Source: Beroe forskalii (taxonomy: Eukaryota; Ctenophora; Nuda; Beroida; Beroidae). From it: DNA of 64,000 nucleotides. The translations under genes were made by a program, and so were the position numbers. The stretch's first letter is position 1; each line of letters opens with the position of its first letter. The stretch spans positions 992,001-1,056,000 of the forward strand of contig WFMF01000006.1 in the NCBI GenBank assembly GCA_011033025.1. Reading direction: 5' to 3'. Shown here piece by piece: positions 56,701-64,000 of this stretch. The notes beneath the pieces are model-generated. The model did not search any database, had not been told where the DNA came from, and saw nothing but the letters and a program-made list of their open reading frames with translations.

Positions 56701-57299
56701 AAATACTGCTAAATTTCGCTTTGTTCAACGTCGATGCTGCGAGCAAACGAGTTGTGGAGGCCACGTGAGCAGTTTCTTGCGTCAAAACTCGAAAAAAAAC
56801 GGGGCGTGAAGAGCGGTTGAAGATGGTTCCTTAGAATAAATTTACGTCGAGCTGACATCAATCTGAAATAAGTTTTTGAAGAAAAAATTATTCAAAAATG
56901 AAAAAAAACGTTTTGAAAGACACATCAGAATATACTAATATACGATGGTTATCATTAAGAATCCACAACCATTGATTGCAATCAGATAATTATGATTTTC
57001 CACTGTGTGGAAACTCGCGAGTCTCATTGTGGTTTTAAATTCTCAAAATTATCGAAACGACCTAGTCATAAAGTCATAAGTAAGTCGTATTTTTGAAAAA
57101 TACCGGTATTTTGATGATGAGCTGCAGTAGAGTATCAAGTGGTTATATCATCTACGTCTCAATGATAATAAGTGAAAGCTAAGTGAGTCAGAGTTGCAGC
57201 TCCCAGATATACGTTATAGCTCGAATTTGTGCTTTTCCAAAGAAACCTTATATTTTACGATAAATATTTGGGTGGGACAATAATTAATGGGATCAAAAA
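53764..57299. other. Non-coding; partial unit copy then AT-rich sequence
   Basis: 53764-53880 is a third copy of the 43743/45662 unit. Beyond it no gene, RNA or long repeat is recognised. Confidence 0.45.
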
Positions 57300-57475
57300 T
57301 GTGTTGTGGGGATACGAAAATGCACTGAGATTTTTCGATATTACCCAGGTTAACGCATAATGATGATGACGTGATATTGAAATTTTACGGTGTTGGAGAA
57401 TGGGCCAATATGGGGATTTTATTGTAAAACCACCAAATTTCGTTCTTCATAAATATGTTTCGTAAGGTGTAAACG
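57300..57475 (+). repeat. Dispersed repeat, copy of 18630-18785
   Basis: Shares TTTTTCGATATTACCCAGG-type and TTCGTTCTTCATAAATATG-type words. Confidence 0.5.
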
Positions 57476-58089
57476 TTAAGTTTTGCCTGAACTGGTGATT
57501 ATGAAGAATGCAGATTACTGCGCATTCACGGATTTTTAAATGAGAAATAAAAACTCATAACATGAGACATTTTTGTTCGGTTCATTTCAAAATTTGGGGG
57601 AGACTGAATAACAGAACAGCTTATCCTATTATGTAGGTCCCCTACCATTTAAACCTATTGGCGCTGGGTAGGAATAAAATGGGAAAATGTGATGCACCAA
57701 TGCGCATTGGACAATGCAAAACCTAAAATCGTCATCAGGATATTTGAGGTTATTATACCCCACATTTTCCAGGTTTTCTATTTATTTTTACTCACATAAC
57801 TCATATAAAATGAAACTACGTCTCTCTCTCCCTGGGCATGCAGGTCTCTGGATTATGTATGTGCATCAGGGATTTCTCTTTGTTTTCCACGTATTACACA
57901 AGCTTACACAGCTTGGAACTCCCCTTCTGCCACGGAACTTCACCCTGTGTACCCTATATTTTGGTTCAATTCTCGGCCAAATACCCAGCACATTAGTAGG
58001 TCCCTGGAGCCTTATAAGGATACGTTGCCATGGTAACGGGACACGCAGCTGTAGCCGTGTCTCTCTTGGCGAGCTCGCAGCTGGATCTT

Positions 58090-58320
58090 TGCCAGTCACG
58101 TGACCTGCCCGCGCGTTACGTCACGTTACACACGGCCGTCACGTGACGTAACGCCATACCTTTTGATCCTTGGCCCTTCCCAGCTGAACGTGGGTCACGT
58201 GATGCGATCCTCGGACGCTGATTGGTCGGAGGTGGAGCAGCTCGGACGCTGATTGGTGCAGCGGGAGGACTGCTGCCGCAGCCACCCATTTGCTGTGCAC
58301 GCGGCCTAAATAAACGATCC
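58090..58320. promoter_or_regulatory. GC-rich cluster of CACGTG, CRE-like and CCAAT motifs
   Basis: GTCACGTGAC (58094), GTTACGTCAC (58115), GTCACGTGACGTAAC (58138) and GGTCACGTGAT (58193) lie within about 110 bp. Two copies of TCGGACGCTGATTGG (reverse CCAAT) follow at about 58211 and 58242, and TAAATAAA near 58307. It looks like a compact promoter or an LTR/element promoter. No recognisable gene follows on either strand. Confidence 0.35.
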
Positions 58321-59690
58321 TATAATGCGCCCTGGGAGACCGAGGGTACTTTTTTATAAAGTATATTTGTGAGTAACAACAACAGCAGCAGGCTTAGGAA
58401 GCATAACGTAATAATACGTAAATTACAGACCTTTATTAAGGGCACAAGCAACATGGGTAATTGCCTGTAGGGTACTTTAGAATGTTTTATGTCTGAATAT
58501 GAAATATAATTAACTAGATTTAATTTGTCAACAGAAAGGCATTGTGTTGGCTTAATCAAGCAGCCAAGGTACCTGGCTATAGTCGCGTCAAATTCGCGTC
58601 AAAAGTTTCAATGTAACTTTTGTTTTTTAATTCACGTTTATGTGCGTTCCGCTGCTGCATATATGCATTATATGCGGCATTTCCATAACTGCATTCAGAA
58701 AATAATGGTGGGAGAAACCCTGGAGCTTTGTTTCGTCCCGTTTCAGGAACTCGAAACAAAATAGAAAATATAAAAAGTCAATTTCGGACACACAAAGAAA
58801 GAAATTGACTTTGAGCATTTTATACCGTGGAAAATGGAAACGGGGCAATATTGCTCAATATATTGAGCAATATATTGTACTGGCACGAGTGCATGATTTT
58901 CAATCGTTCTCAACTATAAAACTCGGGTTTAAGCAGAACATTGAACAGAACGCAATGCTGCATTTCCAACTTTATGCTCATCTCGTGAAAAAGTGGATAT
59001 GTCACCCTTTATAACTCCCACAAAAAATGGTGTAAATCTTTGAACCTGGTTAGCCTCGATTGCTGTGAAGATAATGATTCTGAATCGGTCATACGGACAA
59101 CCTGCATACCACAAAGTTGCCTCATAATACGAGACATATTTTTGTGGGAAATAATGCTTGGATCGAAATTTTGGGACTTCGAAAATATGGGAATTTCCCC
59201 AAGTTTCGTTCCACATAAATATGTCCCGTGAGGTAGACCCTAGACAGTGTCTGACTTTGTCTAGACACGAAGTGACTCTGTAAAAGACGCGATATATGTG
59301 GATTGTGGCTGACAAGGCCACTTGGGGCTATGATAATGACGTCATCACATAGCTGCATGAGTTCATGTTCATATATTAATTCTGCAGAAGTAGAAGGCAA
59401 TTTACGAATCTTCTCTTTTTCTTCTTTATTGGAAGCACGTCCTATACGTCTAACCCCCGCGCAGACGAGATTTTGCTCAGCGTCATTAACCTACTACATT
59501 GCGCTATGACAATGACGTCATTTTGTGATACACTTTTGTCTCGTACATTAGAAGCGTCTGGTGAATATGCTCCTAAAGATACTGGGATTTTAGACAAAGC
59601 TCAGGGCAAGGACCGAAGGAATGTTCATATTATTACGGGCATCATGACCGAATATTGCTCAAAACCCAGTCACGTTCTACACGACCAGTG
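58321..59690. other. Non-coding with small palindromes
   Basis: Contains AAAGTCAATTTC/GAAATTGACTTT (about 58776-58812), TTGCTCAATATATTGAGCAA (about 58850-58869) and a partial dispersed repeat (59155-59235). No gene is seen. Confidence 0.45.
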
Positions 59691-59697
59691 CGCATGT

Positions 59698-59845
59698 GGG
59701 GAGAGCAGAATTTCTGTTATCCATTCCAAGAATTTGGGGAGAGAAGGATTTCTGTTATCCATCCCAAGTATTTGGGGAGAACAGAATTTCTGTTATTCAT
59801 CCCAAGAATTTTGGGAGAGCAGGATTTCTGGTTTTCATCCCAATA
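59698..59845 (+). repeat. 38-bp minisatellite, four copies
   Basis: The unit includes GAGAGCAGAATTTCTGTTAT and CCATCCCAAGAATTT. Frames open across it are repeat artefacts. Confidence 0.8.
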
Positions 59846-61780
59846 GAATATAATGCTGAAAAAGCTACCTTGGCTTTATGATGCAGTGGATTTTTGATCG
59901 ACTGACAGATATCAGTTTGTTATTCTCTCTCCGGGCAATATATGTCAGAGAATACTCAGAAACTATCAACTAAAACTTTTGCCCCCTTAAGGTCCGATGT
60001 AGAATGAAGGTTTTCCTTTAGAAGATGGCAGAGACCCAACATAAGATTTTTTTTAGTAATTATTAATTTCTTCCAGCTTTCCAGATGAAAATTTCAATTT
60101 ATTTTTGGTTTTCAATTAAATTTACATTTATATTAAAACACTAGATTTCATATATGTTCATCATGCTATTCATGAAATTAAATTTAAAACACTAAGTTTT
60201 TACTAACAGTTAAAACATTAAATCATTGAAATGCATCCTAAGCTTGTAACTTCTGGGGCTCCTAATTTCCACTTTTAATCGGAACAATTTAGGTCCTTGT
60301 CAATGATCTTTAACTCAAAAGTGTCATTTCTGATAGACTTCTGCTGTATAGAAGCTATAGAAACCATCACTTTCTCACTTTCCACTCACGATTGCCAATT
60401 TTTGACGATTTCTGCACGTCGCTTGCTATGCAGAATCATAAAATTGACAAGTATGAAATATAATTTTTGTATGCTAAGACAAACTTTTTTTTCTTACTAG
60501 AGCACAGTCTTCCGAATATAAAGCATGTGTGAGAAATGAGAATTACGTAAAAATTTAAAATACAGTGTTTTTAAACATTTATTATGGTATTTGAGTGTGA
60601 GGAGATATGTGTATGCAATAACTCAATAAGTACGTTTATTAAAATTCCTTCTTTTAAAAAAGCGTAAAAAGTGCTTGCATTTTCATGGTTGAATAGTATT
60701 GCCAGCATTAAAAGTTATTATATTTCCACGTAAGCTATACCTTGCATGTGGATACATTTCATATTCTGGATAGGAATTTTATCTCCAAACTTTCACAGTT
60801 CACACATTTTGCTTTTAACTGTAGTAAAACCCAAGGAATTTTCGGCGAGTAAATTGTTTAAATATTTGATTTATCGGCTTCCTTCGCGGTAATGAGAATT
60901 CAGGCGCATACTCGGGATTTTTCGCACCACCTTACTGTTTATTACTTTATTTATTGCACCCCAGGAGCCTCAAAAGTGATGAATGAAGCTGTATAAAAGT
61001 TTAACGGCACGCGCACAAAGTTTTCTCCAGTGCCGACAATTTACAACATGTAAACTTGCAGCGTATATTTATGTGTGTAGTATGACATAATGCCAGCAGC
61101 AGTTGAGGGTATCTCCTGGAAAAGTTGGCAAATGTTTGCAACTCGCTCATATGTCCCGTATAACACGCGGAAATGTAAGCGTTCTGACATCATCAACTTA
61201 CCATTGTAATTCATGATAATGACATCATTGTCAAGTGCCAACTGTTTGAGATATGAGCATGCTCCATTGGCTGGATGAGTCATAACAGAGCTCTGAAATG
61301 GCCAAAACCTGGTGGTCGTATATATATATAGATATATATCACATCCATGTTTGTCTTAAAACCTGGCACATGACAAAGTGGAAACATGTCTGAGGGGTTA
61401 TGTAATGCCCTCCTGAGACTCAGGGATGAGCGAATATGGTTGCATGATTCTGAAAGTTGGCATTGGACTCTCCCCCAGAGCCTCGATGGTTTTATGTACA
61501 TTCCAAAGCTATGTAATATATTTATATATAGTGGCAGATGACTCTAATAAACATTGAAAACTTGGCAGATATACCTACGTAAACATATCATAAAACTCTG
61601 TATATTTGCAACCCTGCAGCAGGGCTAGGATTGTGTCCAGTGGTAAGCCTTCTGCACAATATGCTGTCCGAACTGACCTGCATAAAACAAAAATATACTC
61701 GACTAATGCTGTTAGATATATACGTTAGAGTTACGACTAGTGAGGTATATTTATACTCCGGTGAACGAGCAATACGTCAT
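59846..61780. other. AT-rich, no feature seen
   Basis: Only a short TA microsatellite near 61319-61340. No coding exon recognised. Confidence 0.45.
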
Positions 61781-61794
61781 ATGATTCCCCTTTA

Positions 61795-62200
61795 TTCTGC
61801 TCATTTGTTCCGAGGTTCTGCTCATTTGCTCCGAGGTACTACTCATCAGTTTCAAGGTTCTACTCATCAGTTTCAAGGTACTGCTCATCAGTTTCAAGGT
61901 TCTACTCATCAGTTTCAAGATACTTCTCATCAGTTTCAAGGTACTCAGCTCATCAGTTTCAAGGTACTTATCATCAGTTCTCAGTTTTGCTCATCAGTTT
62001 CAAGTTTTGCTCATTAATTTCAAGGTTCTGCTCATCAGTTTCAAGGTACTGTTCATCAGTTTCAATGTATTGCTCATCAGTTTCAATGTATTGCTCATCA
62101 GTTTCAAGTCAGTTTCATGGTTTTCATCACAGCTCATCAGTTTCAAGTTTTGCTCATCAGTTTTAAGGTTCTGCTCATCAGTTTTAAGGTTCTGCTCATC
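61795..62200 (+). repeat. 19-bp CTCATCAGTTTCAAGGT minisatellite
   Basis: About 20 variable copies of (TA/TG)CTCATCAGTTTCAAGGT, opening frames of repeated His-Gln-Phe-Gln that are not genes. Confidence 0.85.
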
Positions 62201-62204
62201 ATTT

Positions 62205-62824
62205 CAGGACAGATCGCTCTTAAGTTCACACTTGTGCTCTGTTCTAGCTAATGCTCAGTCCTGAACAACTGCAGGTCACTATAGACCTGTGAAAGTTTGA
62301 CAACTAAACCGGACTAAAGACGATTAAACGACACTTATGAAAAGTGTTGTTTTTAATGCTGTTTTTAATGGAAACTCTACTAAAGGTGTGAGTTCTTTAG
62401 CCCTTTTATGTTCATGTCATCAGTCAGAGAGTTTAGACAAAAAGCGAAAAAGACTGATGTTGTTCGCTGAGACGGGACATAATGAAATTTCTCTTCTCAG
62501 GAATAAAGCGAGTCGTCTTTTTCGATCTCAAATTATACCTAGTCTGCCTAGCCGTGGTGAGAATGGGTCAGACAGTTAAAGGTTTAGTATTTTTCAAACT
62601 TTGTAGAGACAATTGGCATGGGGGAATATATTTTTCTCACCAGGTTGGTGGGAAATAAGTCGGGGTTGCATTGTCCGTCCAAAGTTGTTATCGGCGATTG
62701 TTTTTCATAAATCATCGGCGATAATTTTATTCCAGTGATATCAGTTTGCCAACCCTATGCATTGATGATCCAGAATTCTTATAAGAGGAAAGTTTTCAAC
62801 TTCAACATAAGATAAAAGTTCCTT
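62205..62824. other. No feature supported
   Basis: An 80-codon frame at 62337-62579 is not recognised, has no domain and no flanking support. Confidence 0.4.
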
Positions 62825-64000
62825 AGGCCTCCTGACACACGGTACCCCGTCCACTTTTGATGGACAGGTTGTTGACAGGCGAATGCCAGGTTCGCAGACA
62901 GGTCAGGTACAGGTTCTGATCTGAATTAAAACAGGTTTCAACATTTTAAAAAGAAATTTCCGACGGGTTCTTGACGGGTTCTTGACGGGTTTTGGACAGG
63001 ATTTAGACAGGTTCTTGACGGGTTTTGGACAGGTTCTCGACAGGATTTGGACGGGTTCTAGATAGATTTTAAAGAAATTCTAGACGGGTTTTTGGACGGG
63101 TATTTATGCAAGTTTGGACGGGTTTTGGACGGGTTTTGGAAAGATTTAAGACAGTTTTTGACAAGTTTTGAACAAGTTTGGTCAGGTTTTGAACAGATTT
63201 TGGACGGGTTTTGGTTCATTTGATGTAATATTAATTGAATGTAATTATATTAATTTTGTTACACACTCGAGTTACATTCTCCATGCGCGAGCTATTTTTC
63301 TTCAATCCTGTGGAGCTGTAAAGGAGATTTTGAAGTCTTTTCATTCCATGACAACAAGCAATAATGCGAAAGAACAGGAAGACAGGACATATCTACCTAC
63401 ATATTATAAAGTTATAATATACGGGAAGAAAATGGAGAAGATCTGAAGATGATTTTTTTCTCTCCCCATTGGCCTTTTTGTGTATACAAAAAGGCAATGC
63501 AGAGGAGGGTTGGCAGAGATCGTGGTTTAGGAAGGTGAGAAATAGGATATGTGTATATCAGGTCCAGGTTTACAATACAACTACTGTAATTTCTTGAAAG
63601 TGTCCGGATTGCTCCTTTATAATATCATTCGCGAAAATGTCCTCCTTCCGTCCTTCAGTCCGTCCCCTTATCACAAATCTTCAATTCAAAATCACGAATT
63701 TCTTAATTCTTGGAGCTTTCGGTTGTCAAAAAATTTTAATCTTATACGTTGACCAGGCCCATCCGTGCCACATTCCCAGTGACTAAAGTTTTCATATCGA
63801 CTAATGTCCTGGAAATTGATCTTCATTTCAAATACTAAAACACGATTTTTTTCCTTCAAAAAGATATTGACCGAGCAAATGTGAAGAAGGCTTTGCCAAA
63901 TTTGACTATCCTTTGAGAATTGATGTGGAAAATTGAATCAATGTCACAATAAGACACTGAAATTTTACACATATCGTCACACATAATTAACATGACACAT
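62825..64000 (+). repeat. 1.2-kb dispersed repeat, copy 2 (runs off window)
   Basis: Starts AGGCCTCCTGACACACGGTA and then parallels 45820-46990 to the window edge at an offset of about 17 kb. Confidence 0.85.

Noticed and set aside
57714-58103. 129-codon frame before the CACGTG cluster
   Set aside because: No recognisable domain, an opposing frame is also open, and its end is within the motif cluster.
62337-62579. 80-codon frame
   Set aside because: Not recognised, and neither splice nor poly(A) support; left as unassigned.

Overview
This is invertebrate animal DNA. Two split genes with GT-AG introns encode conserved cilia proteins, so the organism is a ciliated metazoan. I cannot place the phylum. 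The DNA is AT-rich and crowded with minisatellites and foldback (long inverted-repeat) elements. There is no bacterial or phage gene organisation, no CRISPR array and no rRNA gene.

Layout. 1-14000: repeats. A 2-kb segment occurs twice (1-4645 and 11783-13834). The left copy is interrupted by a 2.6-kb foldback element, and the right copy preserves the empty target site. Further foldback elements lie at 7245-9793, 10023-10546 and 10639-11237. A possible 3' terminal exon of an unidentified minus-strand gene is at 5987-6074. 15041-27646 (+): an 11-exon CFAP36 gene (BART-like domain, ciliary). Intron 2 carries a small Mutator-like element, intron 8 a large GGTACC satellite, and intron 9 a complete intronless gene on the opposite strand (24506-26107). 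30268-40212 (-): seven exons of RSPH14 (armadillo-repeat radial spoke protein), tail-to-tail with CFAP36. Its 5' end is missing. One RSPH14 intron holds a four-exon gene on the plus strand (34895-38496), and another holds a decayed DSL/EGF-type fragment (about 31750-32590).

The two nested genes are the most interesting content. They are paralogues with the same order of domains: PAN/apple-like, then a Q-x-W trefoil-lectin-like segment, then sushi/CCP-like. The second adds a transmembrane helix and a short cytoplasmic tail. Each is antisense inside an intron of a ciliary gene. I do not recognise the family; cell-surface or secreted recognition is an inference.

40259-43740 consists almost only of homopolymer runs and is most likely a sequencing or assembly artefact. 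It falls where the 5' exons of RSPH14 should be. 43740-64000 has no convincing gene. It holds DNA transposon-like elements (43864-45431 with an empty site in the window, 47979-48420 with TA duplications), a foldback element (49240-51510), a repeat present twice (45820-46990 and 62837-64000), a tRNA-derived SINE-like head, short tandem arrays, and a GC-rich CACGTG/CCAAT cluster at 58090-58320.

Exon borders were set by hand from splice sites, reading phase and remembered family conservation. No alignment or database search was run.
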